Shown piece by piece: positions 7,641-16,351 of a DNA stretch of 64,000 nt; the first letter of the stretch is position 1, and the number at the start of each line of letters is the position of its first letter. Source of the stretch: Arthrobacter sp. Leaf337. Its GTDB lineage: Bacteria > Actinomycetota > Actinomycetes > Actinomycetales > Micrococcaceae. The position numbers were made by a program, and so were the translations under genes. The stretch is from positions 257,212 to 321,211 of the forward strand of contig NZ_LMPC01000029.1 of NCBI RefSeq assembly GCF_001423745.1. Reading direction: 5' to 3'. The notes beneath the pieces were generated by a model, which was given only the letters and a program-made list of their open reading frames with translations, did not search any database and was not told the DNA's origin.

Positions 7641-8372
7641 ATGGCATCCCATAAACCCGGCAAGGGACAGTCCCCGCGGCTCTCTGTGCGTGACCAGACC
7701 CTGGAGACGCTGCGGCGTCGCATTATTTCCCTCCAGCTACCTCCGGGTGAGCCGCTCTCCGAGAATGAGCTCGCGCAGGAACTAGGTGTCAGCCGCACGC
7801 CGGTCCGGGAGAGTCTGATTCTGCTCAGGGAGGAGGGACTGGTGCAGGTGTACCCGCAGATCGGTTCCTTTGTCTCGCTCGTGGACCTCGGGCGGGTATC
7901 CGAGGCTCAGTTTGTCCGCGAGGCCATTGAATGCGCGTCCCTGCGCGACCTATCGGTCGACGAAGCGGGAATTGCCGGACTCCGCGTGATACTCAAAAGT
8001 CAAACGGACGCTGATGCCGCCAGCGACGTGGATGAGTTCTTCCGGCTGGACGAAGATTTCCACCGCGAGCTCCTGAGGCTTGCAGGGCACGAATCCGCGT
8101 GGGCCGCGGTCAACTCGGCCAAGGCGCATCTGGACCGTGCACGCCGCCTGAGCCTTCTGGACACCAGGCCGATAGCAACCCTGATCCAGCAGCACGCTGC
8201 AGTGGTGGACGCGCTTGAAGCCAGGAACCTGGCGGACGCCGACAGCTCCCTGCGGCTGCACCTGCGGGGCGTTTTTGAGGATGTCCAGCGGATTCAGCAG
8301 GCAACGCCGCAACTTTTTTCCGACGGCGCCGCCCTGCGGCCCACACGCCGAAGTGTCGCCCGGCTGGCATGA
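7641..8372 (+). CDS. GntR family transcriptional regulator, FadR/FCD subfamily
   Basis: A 243-residue regulator. Residues about 18-75 form the GntR winged helix (LRRRIISLQLPPGEPLSENELAQELGVSRTPVRE... pattern), and residues about 85-225 the all-helical FCD ligand domain. The metal-site candidates EDFHRELL, QQHAAVV and LRLHLRG supply Asp and three His residues, so it probably binds a carboxylate through a metal. It is transcribed divergently from the sugar-acid operon and most likely represses it until a sugar-acid intermediate binds. Convergence with the next MFS gene (28 bases between stops) ends the unit. Confidence 0.9.
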   Translation: MASHKPGKGQSPRLSVRDQTLETLRRRIISLQLPPGEPLSENELAQELGVSRTPVRESLILLREEGLVQVYPQIGSFVSLVDLGRVSEAQFVREAIECASLRDLSVDEAGIAGLRVILKSQTDADAASDVDEFFRLDEDFHRELLRLAGHESAWAAVNSAKAHLDRARRLSLLDTRPIATLIQQHAAVVDALEARNLADADSSLRLHLRGVFEDVQRIQQATPQLFSDGAALRPTRRSVARLA

Positions 8373-8400
8373 GGCACACGGCGTCGGACAGAGGCGATAG

Positions 8401-9579
8401 CTAGTCATCCAGGCGGACGCCGCGGACCAGCAGGAGCGTTCCGCCCACAACAACCGCTGACGCCAGGAACACTCCGGCCGCCCCGAGCCCGGCGGCCACA
8501 ACCCCGATGGCGCTGGGCAGTACCACCTGCCCCACCCTGTTCCCGGCAAGCCGCAGGGCCAGAGCCTTTCCGCGCTGTCCGTCCGGGGCCTGGGCAGAAA
8601 GCCAGGACATGGTCAGCGGCTGGCCGATGCCCAGCCCCAGGCCCAGTCCGGCCATCACCACGAAGAGCAGCCACTCCGACATCGGAATCGCGGCGACGGC
8701 CAGTGCGACGGTGGAGAGCGCCAGGCTTGAAACCATGAGCCGCCCCCGGCCGAATCTCCGGGACAGGCGCCCGAGCCCCAGCCTCGAAACCATCGAGAAC
8801 CCGGCCCGCACCGCGAGCATGAGGCCCACCGTGGCCGCGCTGAAGCCGCGCTCCGTACCGAGCGCAGGCAGGTAAACCACCGTCAGGTCCACCACGGCCA
8901 GCACCGTGGCGCTGGTTGCCAGTGCCCGGACCAGCCCCGGTGTCCTGAGCAAGGATGCAACGCTTCCCTGCGAGCCGTCCGTTGCCGTGACGGCGGACTT
9001 CCTTCCGGTGGCCTTCGTCGAGATCATGAAGGTGGTCACGAAGAGAACCAGGCTCATGCCGGCAGAGAGGAAGAAAATTGCCTGCGTGTCCGGGCGGACG
9101 GAAGCTCCGCCCACCACGGAGATTGCCAGCGGGCCAAGCGCCTGCCCCAAAGACGCCGCGAAGGTCAGGTATCCGAACGCGGAGTCAAGCCCTGACGCCA
9201 CGGCATTGTTCGCCACGACGGCCTGCTGCCCCACAACACATGCCAGCTGGCCTGCGCCCAGCAGCGCCGTGCCGACAACCAACGCGGGGACTGAGGTTCC
9301 CCAGAACAGCAGGAAAATGGAACAGCCGAGCACGACGGCGGATCCGATCACCATGAGCCGCCGCTCGCCTAAGCGGTCCACGAGGGCGCCGGTAGGGACG
9401 GCCAGCAGCAGGGGAAAGACGGCGTAGCTGGCCGCGAGGACCCCGAGGGCATATCCGGGAACATCCAGTTCCAGCGCCCGGTAGGTGGTTGCCGGCCGGA
9501 CCAGGAACGTCACGGCCTGGATCAGCGTCGAATGAAGGAGAAGTGCCAGCGCCGAACGGCGGCCCAGTTCGCCGATCAC
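8401..9579 (-). CDS. MFS transporter
   Basis: Major facilitator of 392 residues with twelve predicted hydrophobic segments and the loop motif ALVDRLGERRLMV after helix 2. Members of this compact type are usually drug or metabolite exporters, but no substrate marker is visible. The ATG at 9579 overlaps the stop of the upstream GntR gene as ATGA, so the pair forms a coupled unit in which the regulator would control the exporter. Because that regulator is frameshifted near its 5' end, coupling and control may both be disturbed here. Confidence 0.85.
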   Translation of the reverse strand: MIGELGRRSALALLLHSTLIQAVTFLVRPATTYRALELDVPGYALGVLAASYAVFPLLLAVPTGALVDRLGERRLMVIGSAVVLGCSIFLLFWGTSVPALVVGTALLGAGQLACVVGQQAVVANNAVASGLDSAFGYLTFAASLGQALGPLAISVVGGASVRPDTQAIFFLSAGMSLVLFVTTFMISTKATGRKSAVTATDGSQGSVASLLRTPGLVRALATSATVLAVVDLTVVYLPALGTERGFSAATVGLMLAVRAGFSMVSRLGLGRLSRRFGRGRLMVSSLALSTVALAVAAIPMSEWLLFVVMAGLGLGLGIGQPLTMSWLSAQAPDGQRGKALALRLAGNRVGQVVLPSAIGVVAAGLGAAGVFLASAVVVGGTLLLVRGVRLDD

Positions 9580-10242
9580 GGGAGGACGGGGGCGGTGCCG
9601 GAGACGGCACGCACCGCTGCGTCCCGGGCGCCGACGACATGGTCGAAAGCGATCTTGGCGGCCGCTTCCGGCTTGCCCGAGGCAAGGGTCTCCACCAGGA
9701 TGCGGTGTTCGGCGAGAGCGTGGTCGCGGCGTTCCTGTGTGCTGTTGGTGAAGTGGCGATAGCGTTCCATCTGGCTGGAGACCTGGTCATGAAACCGCTG
9801 CGCCCAGGAATTTCCGGCTATGTCCCCGATGGCGGTGTGCAGAGCCATTCCGTACTTCATGGCTTCGTCGGCGAACTTCACCATGGCCGCATTGCGTTCC
9901 ACGATCCCCTCCAGGTTCGCGATATCGGCCGGCGTCGCTTTGGCGCATGCCTCACGGGCCATCAGGGACTCCAGGGCGGCGCGGACGCCGTACAGCTCGG
10001 CGATCACTCCCTTGTCCAGCGTCGGGACAAGCACGCCTCCCGTGGATTGCTGTTCCAGCAGGCTTTCCGAGATCAGCCGCCGTATTGCCTCCCGCAGCGG
10101 CGTCCGGCTGACCTGAAGCGCCGTCGCCATTGCCGGTTCATAGATCCGCTCCCCCCGGCTTCAGTTCCAGGCTGAGGATCCGGCGTTTTAGCTCGCCGTA
10201 GACCAGGTGCGCTCCGGTATTCCGGGACTGTGATTCGACCAC
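9576..10242 (-). pseudogene. GntR/FadR-family regulator interrupted by a one-base frameshift
   Basis: The intact C-terminal frame has the recognition helix ALQVSRTPLREAIRR and a complete FCD domain with H residues in ALHTAIGD and ALAEHRILV. The N-terminal half of the winged helix is in another frame: from GTG at 10242, preceded by GGAGG, it reads VVESQSRNTGAHLVYGELK and on to LELKPGG, then meets a stop. Removing one G from the G6 run at 10151-10156 restores LKPGERIYEPAMATALQVS, the normal GntR sequence. Either the gene is a recent pseudogene, or the run is phase-variable, or the base is a sequencing error. A product starting at 10130 would lack part of the DNA-binding domain. Confidence 0.85.
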
Positions 10243-10265
10243 TGGGGACCTCCACGCTCGTGTAC

Positions 10266-10283
10266 TTGTATACAACTATACAA
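10266..10283. promoter_or_regulatory. Candidate GntR operator TTGTATA-N4-TATACAA
   Basis: A perfect 7-4-7 inverted repeat lies 24 bases upstream of the GTG start of the frameshifted GntR gene, containing the smaller palindrome TTGTATACAA. FadR-subfamily regulators commonly bind AT-centred palindromes of this size near their own promoter. The site stands out because the surrounding DNA is GC-rich. Function is inferred from symmetry and position. Confidence 0.6.
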
Positions 10284-10322
10284 ATACGATCGCTGGTGAC
10301 GGTGAAGGCCCGGGAAGCTGCC

Positions 10323-12326
10323 CTAAGAAGCCCAGTCGGCGTCGTCGAAGGGACGGCCGCGGAAATGAGCGCGGAGGTACTCCCCCACAACGGCAGCCCC
10401 GAGGTCGCCGGCTTCCGGCGCCACCACCCGGCCGTCGATTCGGCGCGCCATGCGCTGGACGAACCGTTCGAGGCCCGGATCATCGCCCAGCCGGAAGAAC
10501 GTGGCCTGGGTTCCTGCCCGGCCAAGGCGGTCGAGCTCGGCAATCGTGACGCGGATGGTCTCCGGGGCCGGCGGGTAGTCGAACCACGAGTCCCCGTCCG
10601 GCAACAGGTGCGCGGTGGGCTCGCCATCCGTCACCACGAGGAGGACGTGCTGCATTGACGGGTGCTGGCGGAAGAAGCGATTGGCCAGCAGCAAGCCGTG
10701 ATGCAGGTTGGTTCCCTGCTCCCGCCGTGATGCAAGGGCCGTGAGTTCGCCGATGTCCATGGTCTGCGCGTAGCGGCCGAACGTGATCAGTTGCAGCCGG
10801 TCCCCGCGGAACCGGGTGGAGACGAGATGGTGCACGGCGAGTGCGGTGCGCTTCATCGGTACCCACCGCCCTTCGGCGGCCATCGAAAACGATACGTCGG
10901 CGAGCAGGACGACGGCGGCCTGCGTGCGCGCCTCCGTCTCCGTCACCTCGATGTCACCCGCTCGAAGCCGTAATCCGCGGCCCGGGTCGCCGCCGTCGGC
11001 CACGGTCCGGCGGATTGCGTTTGTCATGGTGCGTGTAACATCCCAGGGCCCGGCGTCGCCGAACTCCCACTGACGGCTGGAGCCCGTTTCCTCGCCGGCT
11101 GCCCCGGCGACACGCGTGTCCCGGCGCCCCTGCCGGCCGGACAGCTGTTTGGCGGTGTCCCGCAACAGTGACTTGCCGAGCCGTCTCATGGCCTGCGGGG
11201 ACAGCCGGAGGTCGCCGTCGGCGCCGCGCCGCAGGTAGCCACCGTCCTGCATGGCCCGCTCGATTTCGGCGAGGGTGCGGGCCGACACGGCGGCATTCTG
11301 CCCGAGTTGGCGGGCCAGCGCGTCAAGGTCCAGATCATCAAGGCGTGATCCGTTGTAGGACTGGGAGAGCTGTTCGGCCAGCTCGTCGAGTTCGGCGATG
11401 TCCTGAAGCACGCCGGTGCCGTCGCCCAGCCCGAGCCCTTCCTGACCCTCGAACCGTTCGGAGCCATTCCAGTCTTCTCCCGGGCGCAGTGCACGCAGGC
11501 TGGAGTCGAGCTGATCGAGTTGCGCCATGAGTTCGGGCGAGCCGAATGCCTGGGCGGACAGGCGCATCAGCTCGTCGCGCTGCTCCGGGGACATGGATTG
11601 CAGGAGCCGCTGGGCCGCGGCTGCACGCTGGGCCAGCGCGTCGATCAGCTCCTCGACGGATTGTGGATTTTCCGGAAAGAAGTGTCCGTGCCGGGCCATG
11701 AACTCCTGAAAGTCCGCGTCGGTGTCTACGCCGTGCCGGTGCTTGTCCAGCAGTTCGTTGAGGTCCCGCAGCATCTCGTTCACCGCCGCGCGGTCCTCAT
11801 CCGTGGCGTTCTCGAGCGCCTGCTTCATGCCGGCGAACCGCTGGTCGAGGACCTCACGGCCCAGCAGGTCCTTGATGCGCTCGTAGGCTTCCCGTGCGGT
11901 GCTCGACTGCCAGTCATAGGAGGCGAGTTCGTTGACCGCTGCCGCCGTGGATGAAGGCAGGTTCTGCAGCTGCATCTCCCTGAGTGCGCGGTCGGTGTTG
12001 TCCATCATGGCGTCGCGGGCCAGCTGCTTGCGTTCCTCCAGCACTGCGGTGTCGAGCAGCTTTTGAACCTCGCTGAGGGTGCCGTCCAGCCGGTGGCGGC
12101 TCAGGAGTTCTTTCCGGCGCTGTTGTACGCGGCCGGCGAGGTCGTCCAGGCCTTCCCGGTGTCGGCCTCCGCGCCGGAGGAACTCCTGCAGGGCGTGCCG
12201 GGGCGAGTAGCCGGCCATGACGTCCTCGGCTATCGCGTCAAGCGCCTCCGCCAGGTCGACCGGCGGTGCGAGCGGGTCGGGTCCTCCCCTGTACCGGCCG
12301 TATTTGGACCGGCTGTGAGCGTTCAT
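10323..12326 (-). CDS. VWA domain-containing protein (partner of MoxR-like ATPase)
   Basis: A 667-residue cytosolic protein. The first ~400 residues are charged, helical and without a recognised domain. The C-terminal ~200 residues form a von Willebrand A domain: VVLLADVSFSM gives the MIDAS D-x-S-x-S core (DVSFS), and LLVVTDGEPTAHL supplies the later MIDAS Asp. VWA proteins next to MoxR-type AAA+ ATPases (RavA-ViaA, CoxD-CoxE, chelatase BchI-BchD) act as metal-dependent adaptors bringing substrates to the ATPase. The ATPase gene lies immediately upstream with a 46-base gap, so they form an operon. No client is apparent nearby. Confidence 0.85.
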   Translation of the reverse strand: MNAHSRSKYGRYRGGPDPLAPPVDLAEALDAIAEDVMAGYSPRHALQEFLRRGGRHREGLDDLAGRVQQRRKELLSRHRLDGTLSEVQKLLDTAVLEERKQLARDAMMDNTDRALREMQLQNLPSSTAAAVNELASYDWQSSTAREAYERIKDLLGREVLDQRFAGMKQALENATDEDRAAVNEMLRDLNELLDKHRHGVDTDADFQEFMARHGHFFPENPQSVEELIDALAQRAAAAQRLLQSMSPEQRDELMRLSAQAFGSPELMAQLDQLDSSLRALRPGEDWNGSERFEGQEGLGLGDGTGVLQDIAELDELAEQLSQSYNGSRLDDLDLDALARQLGQNAAVSARTLAEIERAMQDGGYLRRGADGDLRLSPQAMRRLGKSLLRDTAKQLSGRQGRRDTRVAGAAGEETGSSRQWEFGDAGPWDVTRTMTNAIRRTVADGGDPGRGLRLRAGDIEVTETEARTQAAVVLLADVSFSMAAEGRWVPMKRTALAVHHLVSTRFRGDRLQLITFGRYAQTMDIGELTALASRREQGTNLHHGLLLANRFFRQHPSMQHVLLVVTDGEPTAHLLPDGDSWFDYPPAPETIRVTIAELDRLGRAGTQATFFRLGDDPGLERFVQRMARRIDGRVVAPEAGDLGAAVVGEYLRAHFRGRPFDDADWAS

Positions 12327-12372
12327 GATGCCGCCTATCCCCTAGCCGTATTTTCTTGCTGTGGCTTACTTG

Positions 12373-13782
12373 CTAGCCGTAAATCGTCTCCTCGTCGTCG
12401 GACTCCTTGGAGATCCGCCGGGCAAGGTAGAGACCTTCCAGGGCAAGTTCGATTGCGGTGGCGCGCTGCCCGTCGTTCCTGGCGTCGAGGCGTCCGCTGA
12501 TCTCGTCGTAGAGGCTGGACGAGTCAAGGGCCGGCAGGTTTTCGAGGAACTCCCGCGCGGTGACGTGTTCCCCCGTGGTCACCGTCCTGTGACCGTCAAG
12601 CGCGGCAACGAGCGGGCCGAGGTCGATCCCATGAAAGTGCGCCCGCACGGCTTCAGCTGTGGCAGTCCGCAGGAGGTGGTCGAGGACGGCTTGTTCCCGC
12701 CCTTCCTCGCCCGATTCGAACTCAATCTTGCCCGTGAGGACTTCGACGGCGGGCTCGAGGTCGATGATCCGAGCGACCGCCTCGTCCTCACCGCGCACGC
12801 TGGCCCTGCGCAGCGCTGCGGCGGCGACGGTTTCGGCACCCGCGATGGCGAACCGTGCCGAAACTCCGGAGGTCTGGTTGATGGCCGGGGATAGCCGCAG
12901 CGCCCGGGTGTAGCGGGCAAGGATCTCGAGGATGACGGGCGGGACGTCGGCCACCAGCCGCCCCTCCTGCCGGATGACGGACACCTCGTCGTCGAGCTCT
13001 ATCGGGTAGTGGGTGCGGATCTCGGCGCCGAAGCGGTCCTTCAGGGGCGTGATGATCCGGCCGCGGTTGGTGTAGTCCTCCGGGTTCGCGGACGCGACGA
13101 CGAGCACGTCGAGGGGCAGCCGCAGCACGTAGCCGCGGATCTGGATGTCGCGTTCCTCCATGACGTTCAGCATTGCGACCTGGATCCGCTCGGCGAGGTC
13201 GGGCAGTTCGTTGATGGCAATGATGCCGCGGTTGGAGCGCGGAACCAGGCCGTAGTGGATGGTTTCCGGGTCCCCCAGCCGCCGGCCTTCGGCCACCCGC
13301 ATCGGGTCGACGTCGCCGATGAGGTCGGCAACGGAGGTATCCGGCGTGGCGAGCTTCTCAACGTAACGTTCCGAGCGGTGGCGCCAGGCAACACGCAGCC
13401 GGTCGCCTTCGGTGAGCACACGGGCGCGGGAGTGTTCCGTGATCGGTTCGAAGGGGTGTTCGTTCAGTTCCGAGCCCTCGATCACCGGCGACCACTCGTC
13501 AAGCAGCCCGACCAGGGTTCGCAGGAGCCGTGTCTTGCCTTGTCCCCGCTCGCCGAGCAATACGACGTCGTGCCCGGCGATCAAGGCGCGCTCAAGCTGG
13601 GGAAGGACGGTCCGGCTGAAACCGTACATCCCCGGCCACGGATCACGTCCGGCGGCGAGCGCGGCGAGCAGGTTGCCGCGGATCTCGTGGCGCAAATCCT
13701 TGTGGACGTGGCCGGCGGCATGCAGCTCGCCAACGGTGAAGATATCGGGACGATCACTCACCTCTCTACCGTAGACCTCCAC
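12373..13782 (-). CDS. AAA+ ATPase of the MoxR / magnesium-chelatase-like class
   Basis: A 469-residue ATPase. Walker A is GERGQGKTRLL (about residues 78-88), the Walker-B-like segment is IIAINELPDLAERIQ, and sensor 1 is VVASANPEDYTNRGRI, followed by the PLKDRFG arginine-finger block seen in MoxR and BchI proteins. It probably remodels a metalloenzyme or protein complex together with the downstream VWA protein. The start is uncertain: GTG at 13782 gives the listed frame, while GTG at 13761 (SDRPDIFTVGEL) is equally likely. Many relatives are annotated as magnesium chelatase, but no porphyrin genes occur here. Confidence 0.85.
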   Translation of the reverse strand: MEVYGREVSDRPDIFTVGELHAAGHVHKDLRHEIRGNLLAALAAGRDPWPGMYGFSRTVLPQLERALIAGHDVVLLGERGQGKTRLLRTLVGLLDEWSPVIEGSELNEHPFEPITEHSRARVLTEGDRLRVAWRHRSERYVEKLATPDTSVADLIGDVDPMRVAEGRRLGDPETIHYGLVPRSNRGIIAINELPDLAERIQVAMLNVMEERDIQIRGYVLRLPLDVLVVASANPEDYTNRGRIITPLKDRFGAEIRTHYPIELDDEVSVIRQEGRLVADVPPVILEILARYTRALRLSPAINQTSGVSARFAIAGAETVAAAALRRASVRGEDEAVARIIDLEPAVEVLTGKIEFESGEEGREQAVLDHLLRTATAEAVRAHFHGIDLGPLVAALDGHRTVTTGEHVTAREFLENLPALDSSSLYDEISGRLDARNDGQRATAIELALEGLYLARRISKESDDEETIYG

Positions 13783-13854
13783 TGTGCGGGGAATCGAGGG
13801 AATTTCCCCGGTTTTTCACCCGCGGGTCCGCGCCACGGCCTACGCTGGATTTTG

Positions 13855-14526
13855 ATGACTGCAGCAACGGCGTCGGCACCGTCCACTCCACCCCCGGGAC
13901 CGGAGGACACCCTCGTCCTTCTGGTGCGCCACGGGGAGACGCCGACGACGGGCACGGTGCTGCCGGGCCGGGCCCCGGGACTGCATCTTTCCGAGCGCGG
14001 ACGGGTCCAGGCAGTACGGGTCGCGGAACGGCTCGCGGGTCTTGGCGTCGACGCCATCTACTCCTCACCCCTGGAACGCACCCGCGAGACGGCAGAGCCC
14101 ACGGCAGCCTCCACCGGGCGTGACGTGAACCAGGACGCCGGCCTGATCGAGGGCGACTACGGCGAGTGGACCGGCGTCGCGCTCGCCGACCTGGCGGTCC
14201 TGCCGGACTGGCAGGCCGTACGGAACAGCCCGTCAACTTTCCGTTTCCCGAACGGCGAGAGCTTCGCGGAGATGCAGGCGCGGATAGTCGGAGCACTTGA
14301 GGTGATGCGCTCCGCCCACGCCGGGGGCGTCGTCGTGTGTTTCTCGCATGCCGACCCGATCAAGGCGGCCGTGGCCCACGCCTTGGGTACTCAGTTGGAT
14401 CACTTCCAGCGGATCCTCATCAGCCCGGGCTCGGTCTCGGTCATTTCCTACGGCGAGGGTCGGCCCCCTGCAGTCCTCATGGTGAATTCGACCCTGGAAC
14501 CCTTGAACGGGCTGAGGGCGCCGTGA
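13855..14526 (+). CDS. Histidine phosphatase family protein (MSMEG_4193-type putative phosphomutase)
   Basis: A 223-residue member of the phosphoglycerate-mutase-like histidine phosphatase superfamily. LLVRHGETPTTG contains the phospho-accepting His in the RHG motif; SSPLERTRETAEP carries the second Arg, and FSHADPIKAAVAH the second catalytic His. ATG at 13855 is chosen because the Ala/Pro-rich lead ends shortly before the first strand. In actinobacteria this family is usually followed by a DUF3090 gene and a SCO1664-family kinase-like gene. Here the GTGA overlap leads directly into a degenerate SCO1664-like fragment and DUF3090 is absent, so the usual trio is broken. Confidence 0.9.
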   Translation: MTAATASAPSTPPPGPEDTLVLLVRHGETPTTGTVLPGRAPGLHLSERGRVQAVRVAERLAGLGVDAIYSSPLERTRETAEPTAASTGRDVNQDAGLIEGDYGEWTGVALADLAVLPDWQAVRNSPSTFRFPNGESFAEMQARIVGALEVMRSAHAGGVVVCFSHADPIKAAVAHALGTQLDHFQRILISPGSVSVISYGEGRPPAVLMVNSTLEPLNGLRAP

Positions 14527-14707
14527 CTCAGGGCGTGTCGACTCAGGGCCCGGTCTACAAGCCCGAAGCCGGGGAACGCCCGCTCTTCGATTTCGACACC
14601 GGGCTATACCGCCGGGAAGGCGCGGCCTACCTGTGCAGCGCCTGCTGCGGGCAGGGGTCCTGCCGGTGGACCGCACCGGCATGCGCTACCCGTGGCCGCT
14701 CGTGTGA
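14523..14707 (+). pseudogene. SCO1664-family (PI3/4-kinase-like) gene remnant with internal deletion
   Basis: From GTG at 14523 (GTGA overlap with the phosphatase) the frame reads VYKPEAGERPLFDFD and then YRREGAAYL, which matches the N-terminal nucleotide-side block of SCO1664-family proteins. Around 14635 this similarity stops. A different frame then gives QRLLRAGVLPVDRTG and RYPWPLV with a stop at 14705-14707, resembling the extreme C-terminus of the same family. About 200 central residues are therefore missing and the two ends are out of frame. The N-terminal identification is fairly secure; the C-terminal one rests on a short match. Confidence 0.6.
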
Positions 14708-14747
14708 GCGGCCACGGCCCCATGACCTGGACAGCTCGGACGCGGGT

Positions 14748-15389
14748 TTACAGCCGGGTGGCCCGAACCACGACGTCGTGCAGGGGCGCGCCGTGGCCCC
14801 CGCCTCCGCTGGCTGTCCGCGTCTCCACCCGGGCACTGTCGATGCTCCACATGGCAGGGTCGAGGCCTCCGGTGATGTCCGCGAGAGTGACAGTGGCCTC
14901 GGCGGGCGGGTGGCTTCCGTGTCCAGTTGCGGCGTGGTCGTGCCGGTGCCCGACGATCAAGAGCGTGCCTCCCGGGGCGACCCAGTCCGCGATGCGCTGG
15001 TAGAACGCCAACTGCGGCATCGCGGGGTGGGCGTAATGAGTGGTCACCACGTCAAAACGGCTTTCCGGCTTCCAACTCGTCAGGTCGGCCTCGACCCAGG
15101 TCACACCGTTGCGCACGGATTGCTTTGCTGCGCTCTCGGCCGCCTGAGCAAGGGCAGCGGCGGAAATGTCGGCTCCTGTGACCTCCCAGCCGTGAGATGC
15201 CAGCCATAGTGCTTCCGCGCCGGTCCCGCATCCGGCATCCAGCGCCCTACCCGGTGCCAGTCCGCCCGCTTCCTGTGCGAGATACGGGTTCGGGCCGCCC
15301 GCTCCCAAACCTCCCGGCGCAGCATCGTGGGCCTGTTCCCAGCGCCGTTCCCAATAGCCCTTGCCGAACGTGTGTGCAGTCTGGTCCAC
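14748..15389 (-). CDS. Class I SAM-dependent methyltransferase
   Basis: A 213-residue Rossmann methyltransferase. Motif I is ALDAGCGTGAEALWLA (SAM-binding glycine loop), followed by VTGADIS with the acidic ribose-binding residue, then FDVVTTHYAH (motif IV) and WVAPGGTLLIVGH (motif VI). Start is GTG at 15389 with GGAAGGGATTCGAC upstream. It is divergently transcribed from the XRE-cupin regulator across a 97-base gap, an arrangement typical of a regulator and its target. Substrate unknown. Confidence 0.88.
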   Translation of the reverse strand: MDQTAHTFGKGYWERRWEQAHDAAPGGLGAGGPNPYLAQEAGGLAPGRALDAGCGTGAEALWLASHGWEVTGADISAAALAQAAESAAKQSVRNGVTWVEADLTSWKPESRFDVVTTHYAHPAMPQLAFYQRIADWVAPGGTLLIVGHRHDHAATGHGSHPPAEATVTLADITGGLDPAMWSIDSARVETRTASGGGGHGAPLHDVVVRATRL

Positions 15390-15463
15390 GTCGAATCCCT
15401 TCCGATTTGATACAAGCTTCAGTGTCGATCGTGCCCAGCGCGTCGGCTAATGTGCAAGCTGCA

Positions 15464-15477
15464 TTGCCAAATGGCAA
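15464..15477. promoter_or_regulatory. Inverted repeat TTGCCA-AA-TGGCAA, candidate XRE operator
   Basis: A perfect 6-2-6 inverted repeat lies 10 bases before the ATG of the XRE-cupin gene, inside the divergent promoter shared with the methyltransferase. At this position a bound regulator would block its own initiation. Proposed autoregulatory operator, from symmetry and location only. Confidence 0.5.
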
Positions 15478-15486
15478 AATCGGGGG

Positions 15487-16077
15487 ATGACCCACGATGT
15501 AGACCACACCCTCAACGCGGTCGGGCCACGGCTCAAGCGTCTCCGGCTCCGCCGGGACGTGACGCTCGTGGACCTGGCGGAACAAACAGGGATCTCCGCC
15601 AGCACGCTCTCGCGGCTCGAAGCAGGCCTGAGGCGACCTACCCTCGAGCAGCTGTTGCCGTTGGCCCGAGTCCACGGGGTCACGCTGGACGAGCTCGTGG
15701 ACGCGCCACCGACCGGGGACCCCCGCGTCAATTTGCGGCCCGTAGCCAGCGCAGACGGGGCGACGATCCTGCCTCTGACTCGCCGGCCGGGCGGCATTCA
15801 GGCCTACAAATTCATCCTCCCGGAAGGCAAGGATGAACAGGAGCCGCAGCTACGCACCCACGACGGATACGACTGGGTTTATGTCCTCGACGGGACCTTG
15901 CGTCTTGTTCTCGGTGAACACGACCTCATCCTCAAACCTGGCGAGGCCGCAGAGTTCGACACGCGCACGCCGCACTGGTTCGGCGCCACCGGCACCGGTC
16001 CCGTCGAATTCCTCAGCCTCATCGGGAAGCAAGGCCAACGCGCGCACATCCGCGCGGCACCCCATCCGGGACGGTGA
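15487..16077 (+). CDS. XRE family transcriptional regulator with C-terminal cupin domain
   Basis: A 196-residue regulator. Residues about 14-70 form an XRE helix-turn-helix (LKRLRLRRDVTLVDLAEQTG, then SASTLSRLEAGLRRPT), and residues about 105-190 a cupin-2 beta barrel (DWVYVLDGTLRLVLGEHDLILKPGE pattern, with FDTRTPHWF after it). XRE-cupin proteins (PuuR-like) sense small metabolites, often amines, sugars or aldehydes. The short gap to the divergent methyltransferase and the palindrome before its own start suggest it controls that gene and itself. Confidence 0.92.
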   Translation: MTHDVDHTLNAVGPRLKRLRLRRDVTLVDLAEQTGISASTLSRLEAGLRRPTLEQLLPLARVHGVTLDELVDAPPTGDPRVNLRPVASADGATILPLTRRPGGIQAYKFILPEGKDEQEPQLRTHDGYDWVYVLDGTLRLVLGEHDLILKPGEAAEFDTRTPHWFGATGTGPVEFLSLIGKQGQRAHIRAAPHPGR

Positions 16078-16351
16078 CACAATCCGCTGGATCAGGGGTT
16101 CAGGAAGTCGATGCCCTGTTCCATGTTCCGCTGGCGGTCCCGCAAGACCTTCGCCACATCGGGGTTCCGATGCTCCAGGGCGTCCGCGCGCCTGTCGCGG
16201 GACCGCCGCCGGCGTTAAGAACCCTCGGCGTTAAGAAAGCGTAAAGGAATCGCACAAAAGCGCCCTTTCGCTCTCGTCTCGGCATAGGTTGAATCGCCGA
16301 AGTGTGGGTGCAGTTCAATGTGCTGCGCCGGCCGAACCTTAGGAGACGCAG
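16078..16351. other. Intergenic region with GCGTTAAGAA direct repeats
   Basis: No complete gene is seen. A 45-codon minus-strand frame ending near 16090 (reading ...DRQRNMEQGIDFLNP) has no start codon and could be a gene tail. At 16212-16240 two direct copies of GGCGTTAAGAA, 18 bases apart, lie about 110 bases upstream of the permease gene and could be a regulator half-site pair. The remainder is leader for the permease, whose ribosome site is AGGAGACGC. Confidence 0.4.

Noticed and set aside
12373..13782. True magnesium chelatase of chlorophyll or cobalamin synthesis
   Set aside because: No BchH/CobN-type subunit or tetrapyrrole gene in the window; the MoxR plus VWA layout is generic.
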